Positions 1 through 8,198 are shown, numbered from the stretch's first letter. The stretch is 64,000 nucleotides of DNA from an uncultured Lactobacillus sp. (GCF_948948975.1 NZ_CARBVX010000009.1:5672-69671), one strand, 5' to 3'. Numbers and translations: made by a program. The notes: a model not told the origin generated them from the sequence alone.

Positions 1-64
1 GTGGAGCTAATCCCCTAAAGTTGGACATGAATTTGAGCGTTACTACATTGAAGCATCTTCTTTT
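1..64. other. Possible insertion-sequence end remnant at window edge
   Basis: The first bases contain CCCCTAAAGTTGGACA, which resembles terminal inverted repeats of IS3-family elements. No transposase is visible in the window, so this is only a possible IS end running off the left edge. It lies just downstream of the small minus-strand gene that ends at base 65. Confidence 0.2.
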
Positions 65-298
65 TTAAATCTTATTATCATGATGCTTCTTTTTATCAAA
101 ATTGTGAAGCCAGATACCCCATGCAGCTTGAAATACGATAATTAACATGCTAGCAGAGATGAGCACTAAGAGAATTAAGGCATAACTAGCGGTTTCACCT
201 AATTCAGCGGTATCAAAACTATATGTAAAGAGTTTACCGCCTCCATACATAATCAAAATTATCCAATAAATGTTTGCTAGCCACCACAATTTTCTCAT
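65..298 (-). CDS. Small DUF3923-like membrane protein
   Basis: This 77-aa protein starts MRKLWWLANIYWI and has two hydrophobic segments (about residues 5-22 and 38-62) separated by a short loop. The tail is charged and His/Lys-rich (KKKHHDNK). The KLWW start and two-helix layout match my recollection of the DUF3923 family of small Firmicute membrane proteins, whose function is not known. The gene diverges from the AI-2E family transporter at 430, with the AT-rich 300-429 stretch between them as the shared promoter region. The family call is moderate; no biochemical role can be assigned. Confidence 0.6.
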   Translation of the reverse strand: MRKLWWLANIYWIILIMYGGGKLFTYSFDTAELGETASYALILLVLISASMLIIVFQAAWGIWLHNFDKKKHHDNKI

Positions 299-429
299 TT
301 AGATACCGCTTTCATTCGCTATATATAGATATTATAGCATTCTTATAGGTAATTAAAAGTTTACTGCAAAGCTCTTAGGAAAAAGATAAGTGTATAATTA
401 AGTAAAAAATAGAGAGGCAAGTGAACTAA

Positions 430-1479
430 ATGGGACAAGCGTGGGATAAATTTAAAGAAAATACAACTGTGCATCGTCTTGTGACCCTCTGTTTAATTAT
501 TCTCGTTTTATATGCAGCTCGCTCGATGATGAACACCATCTTGCTAACGTTTATTTTTACCTATTTAATTGTGCATTTAATTCGATTTACTCAAAAGAAA
601 ATACCAAGCTTACCTGCGCAGGTAATTGTAGTTCTTGCTTATCTCTTAGTAATTGCACTTATTTACTTTGCGATTACGATCTATGTGCCGATTTTAATTA
701 AGCAAATTATAAAAATGAGTCATTCTCTGATTAAATTCTATCAATCGGATGATATGAACTGGGTATCACGCTACTTAAGTCATTACATTAGCAATAGTGA
801 GATTACAACACAGGCAAAACATGGTGTAACTATTTTGGTTCATGCTTTAACTAATTTTGGAACATTGACTATAGCGTTTTTCATGTCGCTAATCATGAGC
901 TTTTTCTATACGATTGAGCTTAATTCCATGACTGAATTTTCTCATACTTTTTTGCAGAGTCGTCACTTATCTTGGCTATTTGAAGATATTGCATATTTTG
1001 GGAATAAGTTTGTTAATACTTTTGGTGTTGTTTTAGAAGCCCAATTTTTTATTGCTTTATGTAATACTGTGATGACAATGATCTGTTTAATTATTATGAG
1101 AATGCCGCAAATTATAGCTCTAGGATTAATGGTATTTATTCTTAGCTTAATCCCGGTTGCTGGAGTTATTATTTCTTTAATTCCCTTGAGCTTAGTTGCT
1201 TATTCAGTTGGAGGTCTGAGATATGTAATCTACATCTTTATTGTGATTATGATTATTCATGCCATTGAGGCCTATATTTTGAATCCAAAGTTTATGTCAA
1301 GTAAAACTGAATTGCCAATCTTTTATACCTTTGTTGTTTTACTTGCAGGGGAACATTTCCTTGGAACATGGGGATTAATCGTAGGAGTACCGATCTTTAC
1401 CTTCTTGTTAGATATTTTAGGAGTAAAGTCAGTTAAAAGGAAAAAACCTCAAATTTTAAAAATTGAAAGTAAAAAATAA
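430..1479 (+). CDS. AI-2E family transporter (PerM/TqsA/YdbI family)
   Basis: This 349-aa polytopic membrane protein has hydrophobic helices near residues 15-50, 60-85, 140-165 and a dense block from about 205 to 330. That is the usual layout of the AI-2E exporter/UPF0118 family. The late block shows the family-typical run of small residues and prolines (LIPVAGVIISLIPL) and a GxWGLIVGVPIFTFLLD-like end. Members export quorum-sensing AI-2 or act as Na+/H+ antiporters, so the substrate here is not known. A GAGAGGCAAG ribosome binding site precedes the ATG. A strong hairpin begins at the stop codon, so the gene is monocistronic. Confidence 0.85.
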   Translation: MGQAWDKFKENTTVHRLVTLCLIILVLYAARSMMNTILLTFIFTYLIVHLIRFTQKKIPSLPAQVIVVLAYLLVIALIYFAITIYVPILIKQIIKMSHSLIKFYQSDDMNWVSRYLSHYISNSEITTQAKHGVTILVHALTNFGTLTIAFFMSLIMSFFYTIELNSMTEFSHTFLQSRHLSWLFEDIAYFGNKFVNTFGVVLEAQFFIALCNTVMTMICLIIMRMPQIIALGLMVFILSLIPVAGVIISLIPLSLVAYSVGGLRYVIYIFIVIMIIHAIEAYILNPKFMSSKTELPIFYTFVVLLAGEHFLGTWGLIVGVPIFTFLLDILGVKSVKRKKPQILKIESKK

Positions 1480-1502
1480 AAGCAGCTGTAAAGCTGCTTT
1501 TT
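1478..1502 (+). terminator. Rho-independent terminator after AI-2E transporter gene
   Basis: The 9-bp stem AAAAGCAGC/GCTGCTTTT has a 6-nt loop and runs into a T tract. It overlaps the stop codon of the gene ending at 1479 and separates it from the lanthipeptide island. Confidence 0.85.
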
Positions 1503-1616
1503 GCATATTGTAAATAGGATAGTAGGTTCCAAATGAGAATATATGAAAAATACGAGATATGAATGGAGTCTTTTTTGGTTATTTACAATACAATATTAAT
1601 TACGCAAAAAAATTAG

Positions 1617-1641
1617 TTTTTTGTTATTTTTTATAAAAAAT
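1617..1641 (+). repeat. 25-bp direct repeat, left boundary of lanthipeptide island
   Basis: The 25-bp stretch T6-GTTA-T6-AT-A6-T is identical at all 25 positions to 10248-10272, in the same orientation. The two copies bracket the whole lanthipeptide cluster plus the IS30 element. They lie between the terminator of the AI-2E transporter gene and the flavoprotein gene at 10347. The repeat is low in complexity, but a 25/25 match at both edges of an accessory block suggests an integration or recombination scar. Confidence 0.6.
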
Positions 1642-1679
1642 TGAGATAAAAAATTTTAGAAAAAAGTAATTACTCTTTT

Positions 1680-1712
1680 ACGAATTTGGGTCTATTTTGA
1701 TCGATTTTGTGT
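1680..1712 (+). promoter_or_regulatory. Candidate LytTR regulator direct-repeat operator
   Basis: Two imperfect repeats, ACGAATTTGGGT and TCGATTTTGTGT, match at 9 of 12 positions and start 21 bp apart, which is two helical turns. AgrA/ComE/PlnC-type regulators commonly bind direct repeats with this spacing upstream of bacteriocin promoters. A LytTR regulator is encoded in the same cluster at 8199-8963. An AT-rich -10-like stretch follows near 1715-1725. The region is AT-rich, so chance similarity is possible. Confidence 0.35.
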
Positions 1713-1783
1713 TTTTAATAATTATTTAAGAGAACATGATAAAGTATAAGCATAAATATAAAAGTTTAGAGAGAAGAGATTTT

Positions 1784-1933
1784 ATGGATGATTTTTTTAA
1801 CTCGATTTTAAAATTGCAAAATAAAAAGACAAAGCAAAAGACGATTAAAAAAGATGGTTCTAAAGGAACTAGAAGAAGTTTAATTTGTTTTCACGATTTT
1901 AGTTTAGGTTGGCTTAAAGATTTTAGAATTTAG
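1784..1933 (+). CDS. Class III lanthipeptide precursor, LanA1
   Basis: This 49-aa peptide (MDDFFNSILKLQ...) carries the SILKLQ box, matching the hydrophobic-x-LQ leader motif that class III LanKC enzymes recognise. A basic linker (KNKKTKQKTIKKDGSK-like) separates it from a core with one Cys in TRRSLICF. That gives T-x2-S-x2-C, close to the S-x2-S-x2-5-C pattern that yields labionin or lanthionine rings in class III products. I chose the ATG at 1784 because GAGAAGAG lies a short distance upstream; a start at 1736 would add 16 residues ahead of the leader. It is the first of three tandem precursors ahead of the exporter gene. Confidence 0.75.
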   Translation: MDDFFNSILKLQNKKTKQKTIKKDGSKGTRRSLICFHDFSLGWLKDFRI

Positions 1934-1952
1934 CAGAAAGGAAAAGCTAAAG

Positions 1953-2075
1953 ATGTTACCAATTATTAATTTACAAGCTGTAAATCGGACTGCACACACG
2001 GAATATATGGGAGCTCCAAAGAAAAAAAGAAGAGTAACAACGACTATTATTTGTTGGAATCAATTTCAAAAATAG
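1953..2075 (+). CDS. Class III lanthipeptide precursor, LanA2
   Basis: This 40-aa peptide begins MLPIINLQA, so the IINLQ leader box lies almost at the N-terminus. A KKKRR basic stretch precedes the core VTTTIICWNQFQK, which has one Cys and three consecutive Thr residues as dehydration candidates. The end T-I-I-C-W-N aligns with S-V-I-C-W-N of the precursor at 6487. An AGAAAGGAAAAG ribosome binding site lies just upstream. The peptide is 19 bp downstream of LanA1 and 15 bp upstream of LanA3. Confidence 0.75.
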   Translation: MLPIINLQAVNRTAHTEYMGAPKKKRRVTTTIICWNQFQK

Positions 2076-2090
2076 TGAGGAGGCATTAAC

Positions 2091-2234
2091 ATGCAAAACT
2101 ATGAAGTTCTAAAGTTACAAGGAAGTCAAACATCTAATATGCAGGCGACTGGATTATTGGAATCTAAAAGAATTAGCGTATTTTGTTTTAATAAAAGAGG
2201 TAAGCACCGTCTGCCGAATGTATATTGGGACTAA
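2091..2234 (+). CDS. Class III lanthipeptide precursor, LanA3
   Basis: This 47-aa peptide has an EVLKLQ leader box at residues 5-10 and a single Cys in SKRISVFCFN. This reads S-x3-S-x2-C, a variant of the class III ring motif. The tail is basic and aromatic (KRGKHRLPNVYWD). GAGGAGG lies about 7 nt before the ATG, the strongest ribosome binding site of the precursor set. Its TAA overlaps the ATG of the exporter gene (TAATG), so translation of the two is probably coupled. Confidence 0.75.
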   Translation: MQNYEVLKLQGSQTSNMQATGLLESKRISVFCFNKRGKHRLPNVYWD

Positions 2235-3943
2235 TGAAAAGGGATAGAATTTATTTATTTAAAATAGATGTTTTATTGTTAATTGCAATTCTATTAAGCG
2301 TTGCGGGAAGTGTATGCAATTTGATTTTACCACTTTTCGTTAGACAATTTATTGATGTTAGAGCTACAAGTCTAATGTCATTTGATTCTCTGCTACCAAT
2401 TCTTACTGTATTAATGATGGGATCAATTGTAAATGCAGTAAGTATGTATCTAATTAGTGTGTCTGGTGACAGAAGAATAAGAGATATTCGTGAAAATATA
2501 GAAGAAAAATTGCTTAAATTGCCCATCTCTTTTTATAAAGAAAATGCAAGCGGAGAATTAGTAAGTCGGATTATAAACGATTCATTAATTATAAAAGAAT
2601 TTACTACTAATGAAGTTCCAAATGCAATAGTTAGTATCATTACGCTTATTGGAAGTATAGGTATTCTATTATATTTGGATTTAAAGTTAACATTAGTAAT
2701 TGTTCTTTCTTTTACTATAGTAGCGATTATTGCTTATCCTTTAGGAAAAATAAATGAAGGTTATTCATTCTTGATTCAGGACTATCTGAGTAAATTATCG
2801 CAGGTAATAACTGAAAATATTCAAAATATTCAAATTATCAAGCTATATAATGCTCAAAAAGAAGTAAAACATAAGTTTAAAAAGATAAATAATAACATTT
2901 ATGGATTATCAAAAAAAATAGATAAAATTTTTAGCATAACTGGCCCAATTCAGACAATGTTTACACTTTTGGCTTTCTTAATAATTGTACTTTATGGAAG
3001 TACTAGAGTATCACAACATACGCTTTCAATGGGAATTTTAGCATCATTTATGATGTACATATTTGAAATTATTACTCCAATAAATACGTTAGCCAATTTT
3101 TATGTTAGTTATTCCGAAGCTAAAGGTGCATCTAAGGTAATTAGCCGAATAATGAATACTACAGAGGAAAAAGTAACTGGAAAAGACATCAATGGCATAA
3201 AAGAACCATATATAGAGATGAAAAATATTTCATTTAAATATGGGAAGAAGAGCTCACTGGTATTAAAACGTGTATCGGTATCTTTTGATTCATTAAAAAA
3301 GATTGCTATCGTTGGACCTTCAGGAGCTGGAAAAACGACGCTAATTAGTATTTTAACTAGACTCCAAGAAAAATATGATGGACTGGTATTTTTAAATGGA
3401 AGAAATAGTAAAGATTATTCCTTAGCTAGTTGGCGTAGTTTGTTTAGTGTAGTTACTCAAGAAAATAGTATATTTTCAGGAAGTATAAGAGATAATTTAA
3501 CTTTTGGATTAATCGATAAGCCAAGTGAAGAAGAATTAAATCAAGCGCTGAAAGTTGCTTCTATGAGTAAAGACATAGATAAGTTTCCTGGAAAATTAGA
3601 TTTTGACGTAGGTGAAAACGGTGGAAAGTTATCAGGTGGTCAACGACAAAAAATTCAAATTGCTAGAGCATATTTGAGAGATACACCGTTTATTATTTTT
3701 GATGAAGCTACATCAAATTTAGATCCTGAATCTGAATCGGAAATTTTAAGTTCAATAGATGAATTATCATCAAAAAAGACATTAATAGTAATAGCTCATA
3801 GGCTCTCTACAATTGTAAATGCAGATAAGATTTATTTTCTTGATAATCATCAAATCTTAGGAGCAGGGACGCATGAAGAGCTTCTAAGAAAAGTTGAAAA
3901 ATATAAAACGTTTGTGAATGATCAGTTTATATCTAAAGAGTAA
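2234..3943 (+). CDS. ABC exporter of the lanthipeptide cluster (LanT-like, no peptidase domain)
   Basis: This 569-aa half-transporter fuses six transmembrane helices (about residues 1-300) to one nucleotide-binding domain. Walker A is GPSGAGKTT at 361-369, the signature is LSGGQ at 466-470, Walker B is FIIFDEATSNLD with D490/E491, and the H-loop is IAHRLS. There is no N-terminal C39 Cys protease domain, as expected for class III lanthipeptide exporters, so leader removal must be done by an enzyme not seen here. The ATG at 2234 overlaps the LanA3 stop; a TTG at 2225 would add three residues and has no better ribosome binding site. It ends 2 bp before the synthetase gene, in one operon. Confidence 0.8.
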   Translation: MKRDRIYLFKIDVLLLIAILLSVAGSVCNLILPLFVRQFIDVRATSLMSFDSLLPILTVLMMGSIVNAVSMYLISVSGDRRIRDIRENIEEKLLKLPISFYKENASGELVSRIINDSLIIKEFTTNEVPNAIVSIITLIGSIGILLYLDLKLTLVIVLSFTIVAIIAYPLGKINEGYSFLIQDYLSKLSQVITENIQNIQIIKLYNAQKEVKHKFKKINNNIYGLSKKIDKIFSITGPIQTMFTLLAFLIIVLYGSTRVSQHTLSMGILASFMMYIFEIITPINTLANFYVSYSEAKGASKVISRIMNTTEEKVTGKDINGIKEPYIEMKNISFKYGKKSSLVLKRVSVSFDSLKKIAIVGPSGAGKTTLISILTRLQEKYDGLVFLNGRNSKDYSLASWRSLFSVVTQENSIFSGSIRDNLTFGLIDKPSEEELNQALKVASMSKDIDKFPGKLDFDVGENGGKLSGGQRQKIQIARAYLRDTPFIIFDEATSNLDPESESEILSSIDELSSKKTLIVIAHRLSTIVNADKIYFLDNHQILGAGTHEELLRKVEKYKTFVNDQFISKE

Positions 3944-3945
3944 TT

Positions 3946-5943
3946 ATGAAGTATACAATTCAAGATTATTTACCATTTTTAAATGATAAAGATAATTTCT
4001 TTATTGATCCATCCAATACCGTGGATAATTTTAATATTACTCCACCATCTAAGGAATGGAAAATATATAAAGATAAACATTGGACTTTTTTAAGAAAACT
4101 TAGCGTAAAATTACCAACTCAAGGTTGGAAAATACATTTGTCGGCAGGCTATGATAAAGCAGAGTTACAATTGATGATTAATACTGCTTGTGATTATTTA
4201 TTTGCAAATAATATTTGTTTTAAAGTAACTAATAGCTATGAGGAATGGTTAATAAAAAATTCTAAATCGGCAGATAGAGTTTCTGCAGGAAAATTTATAA
4301 CTATCTATCCTCAAAATGAAACTCAATTTAAGCAAATAGTAGAAAAATTAAAAATTTTATTGCAACCATATAAAATTGGTCCATATATTCTGTCAGATAA
4401 AAGATATCAAGAAACAAATATTTATTATCGTTATGGTGGTTTTAAAGAAATTAAAAATAATAATGGGGAATTATGTATTAGGGATCAGCAAGGAAATCTA
4501 ATTCCTGATGAAAGATTACCATTTTATAAGAAACCAGATTTTGTTGAAGATCCGTTTGAAAAAGCTACAAAAGATAAATCGAATAAAATAGTTAATAAAG
4601 ATAAATTAGATAGCTACAATATTTCTAGTGCTCTGCATTTTAGTAATGCAGGTGGGGTATATTTAGGACAGTGTGGAGAACGAAAATATGTTATCAAAGA
4701 AGGAAGAAAAAATGCTGGAATAGATTCTCATCTCCAAGATGGTTTTTCAAGAATTAAGCATGAAGCTACCTTTTTAAACAAGTTGAAAGATTCTCCATAT
4801 GTTGTAAATATTAAAGATTATTTTCAAGTATGGATACACAATTATTTAGTTGAAGATTATTTACCGTTAGAAAATTTGGGAGATTATATAAGCAATAAAT
4901 TCCCTGTTCATGGTGATGAAGCACACTATGTAGAAAAGATTAAAACTATAGCTAAAAACTTAGTGACTGCCGTAGATGATGTTCATGAACGAGGAGTAGC
5001 ATTAGGAGATTTACAGCCAGACAATATTCTGATAAATGAAAGTAAAAATCAAGTTCTTTTAATAGATTTAGAACAAGCTAATGAACTTATGGCTCAGTAT
5101 GATCCTGGTCTAAAGACGGTAGGATTTGTAGATTCAAATATGGTTATTAGTACGTATGAACAAGCAGATTGGCTGGCAACATATAAAACTATTAGATATG
5201 CTTTAGAGCCCTTGATTGATATTGATTCCTTGAGTACATATAACGAGAAATATAGAGATCTAAATTGGATGAAGTATCGAGAAGAAGTAAAAAAATTCCT
5301 CCAAGAATTTAAATTAGAATGTTTTAAAAGAGGACATATTAATCATAAAAATGACAATGTTCCTACTAATCCTGTTATGCTAGGAACTTTGGATGAAAAT
5401 ATAACGAAGCTAAAGCGGGGGATAGTAAGTAATATAGACGATACACAATCGACTATTAACGGAGATATTGAACAATTTCTGTCTTCGACTGGAAAGATTA
5501 ATGTATTAAACGGCTTGATGGGGCTCGGGTTAGTTGAACAAGAAAAAACAGAGCCAATTTTTCGTTTATATACTAATTTATATTTAAATAGTAAAGATCA
5601 ACTTATCCAAATAGGTAGTAAAGATAATGGTTTGTTTACTGGAGCAGCGGGAATTGGTTCACTTATTTATAACTGGTTTGATAAAAAAATTGGTGAACAA
5701 ATAATTAACAATATTGATGCAACTAAAATACACAATATGTCTTTAAAAAGTGGATTAGCTGGAATTGGATTAGCTAAACTAGCTTTGTATCAAGCTAATA
5801 AACAAGAAGAGCAAAAGGTAGAAGTTCAAAAAATTGCAAGCATTGTAACAAGTCATTATAAGGCTTGTCAAACTCTAGGAATATTGGATGGAAAGTTAGG
5901 CCTACTATTATTTTTAGAAAAAGTAGGAATATATTTTATATGA
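3946..5943 (+). pseudogene. Class III lanthipeptide synthetase LanKC, N-terminal part before a frameshift
   Basis: The 665 codons cover three parts. Residues 1 to about 220 form the phospho-Ser/Thr lyase-type N-terminus (WKIHLSAGYDKAELQLMI). Residues about 225-490 form a Ser/Thr kinase domain with Lys251 in YVIKEGR, catalytic Asp355 in GDLQPDN and metal Asp374 in LIDLEQA. After about 500 the LanC-like cyclase barrel begins (FTGAAGIG, SGLAGIG, LDGKLG). The frame ends at TGA 5941-5943. Removing one T from the TTTT run at 5934-5937 gives GIYLYDS and joins the rest of the cyclase. The enzyme phosphorylates and eliminates Ser/Thr in the precursors, then forms the thioether rings. Whether a full protein is made here is doubtful unless the base is a sequencing error. 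Confidence 0.8.
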
Positions 5944-6484
5944 TTCAAACTTAATTAAAATTGTAAAGCAAGAAATTAATAATTTTGTTGCAGTACATCT
6001 CAGTTTTAATGATGGGGTATATTTAGCCGGAACTGCTTTAGGTAGAGAATCATATTTTCCATATCTTAATAGTGGCACTGCTGGCCTGGCCCTAGTATTA
6101 TTAGAATTTATGTATGATGAGATTGTTTCGAATGAAATTAGGCCACTTATTAATAAATTAATAGAGACTTTAGATGTTAATTTAACTTACATGAATGGTC
6201 TATTTGATGGTTTTGGTGGATTAATGCTAGTGGATCTTGCAGCCAAAAATTATGGCTATCCAAATTACCTTGCTAAAAAAATAGACTTAATAAACAACTA
6301 TCTTGATATAGAAGAAGATCAAATCTTAGTTCCGGGACCATATGGATTAAAGAATTCAATGGACTTAGCATCTGGTGCAATAGGGATGCTAACTGTCTTT
6401 CAGGGAATTAAAGAGAATAATTGGGGAAAGTGGATACCACTTGTTCATAGCACTAACTTTTCTCTATTTGAAGGAGGTGAATAA
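5939..6484 (+). pseudogene. Class III LanKC, C-terminal cyclase part in +1 frame
   Basis: Read in the shifted frame, about 180 codons complete the cyclase barrel with repeated G-x-x-G helices: YLNSGTAGLAL, YMNGLFDGFGGLML and MDLASGAIGML. The Cys-Cys/His zinc ligands of LanC, LanM and LanL (WCYG, CHG) are absent, which marks class III rather than class IV. An ATG at 6110 could start a 124-aa fragment, but that would not be a complete domain. Joined to the upstream part the enzyme would be about 845 aa, the usual LanKC size. GAAGGAGGT near the stop codon is the ribosome binding site for the next precursor. Confidence 0.75.
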
Positions 6485-6486
6485 AT

Positions 6487-6633
6487 ATGCAAAATGATGA
6501 AAAACAATCATTACTTGGCTTACAAGCTGCAAGCCCATTTGTAAGCTTTAGAAAAAAAGGTGGTAGTACTCATAACCACAATACTTATAATTCTGTTATT
6601 TGTTGGAATAAAATTATTACCTTGTTTGGTTAA
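6487..6633 (+). CDS. Class III lanthipeptide precursor, LanA4
   Basis: This 48-aa peptide has the leader box SLLGLQ at residues 8-13 and a Gly/Ser/His-rich linker. Its core, TYNSVICWNKI, has one Cys at residue 39 and reads T-x2-S-x2-C, the class III ring motif. The C-W-N end is shared with LanA2. It starts 3 bp after the synthetase stop, with GGAGGTGAA as ribosome binding site, and a terminator follows it. It is therefore the last gene of the upstream operon. Confidence 0.75.
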   Translation: MQNDEKQSLLGLQAASPFVSFRKKGGSTHNHNTYNSVICWNKIITLFG

Positions 6634-6646
6634 TTTTAGTGTATTT

Positions 6647-6675
6647 AAAAAAGCGTAACTTTTGTTGCGCTTTTT
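6647..6675 (+). terminator. Rho-independent terminator ending the precursor-exporter-synthetase operon
   Basis: The 12-bp stem AAAAAGCGTAAC/GTTGCGCTTTTT has one G-U pair and a TTTT loop, and ends in a T tract. It separates LanA4 from the Cys-less peptide and the two-component genes, which therefore form a second transcription unit or depend on readthrough. Confidence 0.8.
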
Positions 6676-6723
6676 GGCATATAAACGTAATCTAAAATTT
6701 AAATCTAGAAGGGAAGAGACTAA

Positions 6724-6855
6724 ATGAGTAAAAAAAGAAATTTAATTAGCTTCCAAGGCGTATTGGGATTTAATCCCAATGTAAGTTTTTTCTCGAAAAT
6801 ATCACCTAAGGAGCAGTTATTCATAAAACGTCTAAAGAAATATTTAGGACTTTAA
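6724..6855 (+). CDS. Cys-less LanA-like peptide; possible inducing pheromone
   Basis: This 43-aa peptide starts MSKKRNLISFQ, in which LISFQ is a variant of the LxLQ leader box. A P-x-V-S-F stretch follows, as in LanA4 (SPFVSF against NPNVSF), so it belongs to the same peptide family. The core has no Cys and cannot form thioether rings. It is cationic and amphipathic (KRLKKYLGL). GAAGGGAAGAG is a good ribosome binding site. It ends 3 bp before the histidine kinase gene and follows a terminator, the position typical of an induction peptide in three-component bacteriocin systems. It could instead be a decayed precursor. The pheromone role is inference. Confidence 0.6.
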   Translation: MSKKRNLISFQGVLGFNPNVSFFSKISPKEQLFIKRLKKYLGL

Positions 6856-6858
6856 AAG

Positions 6859-7626
6859 ATGCTGTCAATTATTCTATATATGACTCTATTAGTTCTATCA
6901 CCACTAGTAGATTTTTTTAATTACTTTAAAATTATTAAATTTAAGACAAAAGAAAAAATAAGTAGGATTTTGATCTTACTTGTTTTTTTGGTGACAATTT
7001 TTGAAGAAATAGTCGCAGATTTAATAGCTTTTCCTCCTCTTGATGCTGTTTTTACAATAATAGAAATGGGGCTGCTTATTTTAGTATGCTCTCGATCAAA
7101 AAAAGATTATAGAGTTCTTTTAACCGGCGCATTAATTATTGGGATTATTGACTTAGGCAATAATATAGTAGTTAGTTTTTGGGACAAGTTATTTGATATT
7201 AGAGCAGATACTAGTGCAGTGATCTACATCTTTTTAGTTTTACTATCATATATTTTTATTAGTTATTACGCTAAAAAGATTAATAAGTTAATTAGTGGTA
7301 GGAATAAAAATATTCTCTTAAATTCTGCTATTTATCTATATATTTCAAGTATTATTGCCTATATAATAGCTAGCATTGAAAAGACTTTGTCTACGGCCTT
7401 GGTTATCTTAATAGGAATTTTGATAATTCAAGGAGTATATACTATCGTTAATGTAAAAATCAGTGTACGAACAAGTAAAAATATACTGAATGAAGCTGAA
7501 CAAAATTATCTAAAAAAGCAAAATGCGCAATTACAACGTAATAATAATCAGTTAAAAGAATACGCTAATTCGTTGGAAAAAGACGAAGATAGACTCCGTA
7601 GATTTAAACATGATTATCGGAATTAA
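6859..7626 (+). pseudogene. AgrC-type histidine kinase, N-terminal sensor part before a frameshift
   Basis: The 255 codons encode six to seven hydrophobic helices (about residues 1-195), then a Gln/Asn-rich coiled coil (about 205-245), then the H-box FKHDYRN with the phospho-accepting His. This is the HPK10 family used in peptide quorum sensing. Translation stops at TAA 7624-7626. One extra T after AAT would restore HDYRN-LNSL-KISAQKED and join the catalytic part in the next frame. The break falls just past the H-box, so this product would lack ATP binding. It starts 3 bp after the Cys-less peptide. Confidence 0.75.
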
Positions 7627-8186
7627 ATAGTTTGAAAATTAGTGCGCAAAAAGAAGATTCTAAAGTGTTAATAAAACAACTTGATGAATATACTAAAGAG
7701 CATTTTGATTCAGACGCCTTAAGTAAATTTAAAGACGTAAACCATATTCATGATGAGCTTGTAAAAAGTATTATAATAACGAAACTGTCTAAAATGTTTA
7801 ACAATGGAATAAAATATAGATTTAGTTGCGAAAAAGATATAAATACTTTTCCTTTTTTATCTTCTTCTGAACATATGGATGTGGTTAGAATTCTGGGAAT
7901 TACGTTTGATAATGCTATTGAAGCTACGAAAAAAGAGAAAGATCCTAAAATTGAAGCTATGCTTTATCAGAATAATGGTAATTTGGAATTCATAATTAGA
8001 AACTCTATAGCTAAAGAGATAAATAAAAATGAGGTCTTCCAGATGGGACATACAACAAAAGAAAATCATTCAGGCATAGGATTAAACAATGTTTTAAAGA
8101 TTGTTGAAAAATATCCAAACAATATGATGGTGGATATTAATACAGAAGCAGGATGGTTTACGTTTAATTTGGTTATATTTAAGTAA
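7623..8186 (+). pseudogene. AgrC-type histidine kinase, C-terminal ATPase part
   Basis: This is the continuation of the kinase in the shifted frame: the end of the dimerisation helices, then an HATPase domain. The N-box is LGITFDNAIEATKK and the G-box is HSGIGLNNV. A TTG at 7632 could in principle start a separate 184-aa product, but it has no clear ribosome binding site. Fused to the upstream part, the kinase would be about 442 aa, normal for AgrC/BlpH/PlnB-like sensors. Its stop is immediately followed by the AAGGAGG of the response regulator gene. Confidence 0.75.
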
Positions 8187-8198
8187 GGAGGAATTAAA

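Larger units (their letters stand above)
1503..1783 (+). other. Gene-free AT-rich leader of the lanthipeptide operon
   Basis: No gene is seen in this stretch. It holds the left copy of the 25-bp repeat (1617-1641) and a possible direct-repeat operator (1680-1712) just ahead of the first precursor peptide. A frame open from 1736 could extend that peptide upstream, but the better ribosome binding site belongs to the ATG at 1784. Confidence 0.5.

Noticed and set aside
1736-1783. Upstream extension of the first precursor (start at 1736)
   Set aside because: The ATG at 1784 has the better ribosome binding site and places the leader box at the expected distance from the N-terminus.
2251-2526. Minus-strand frame inside the exporter gene
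   Set aside because: It lies antisense to a clear ABC transporter and has no family motif.
3946-6484. Class IV (LanL) synthetase
   Set aside because: The cyclase part lacks the Cys/Cys/His zinc ligands that LanL needs.
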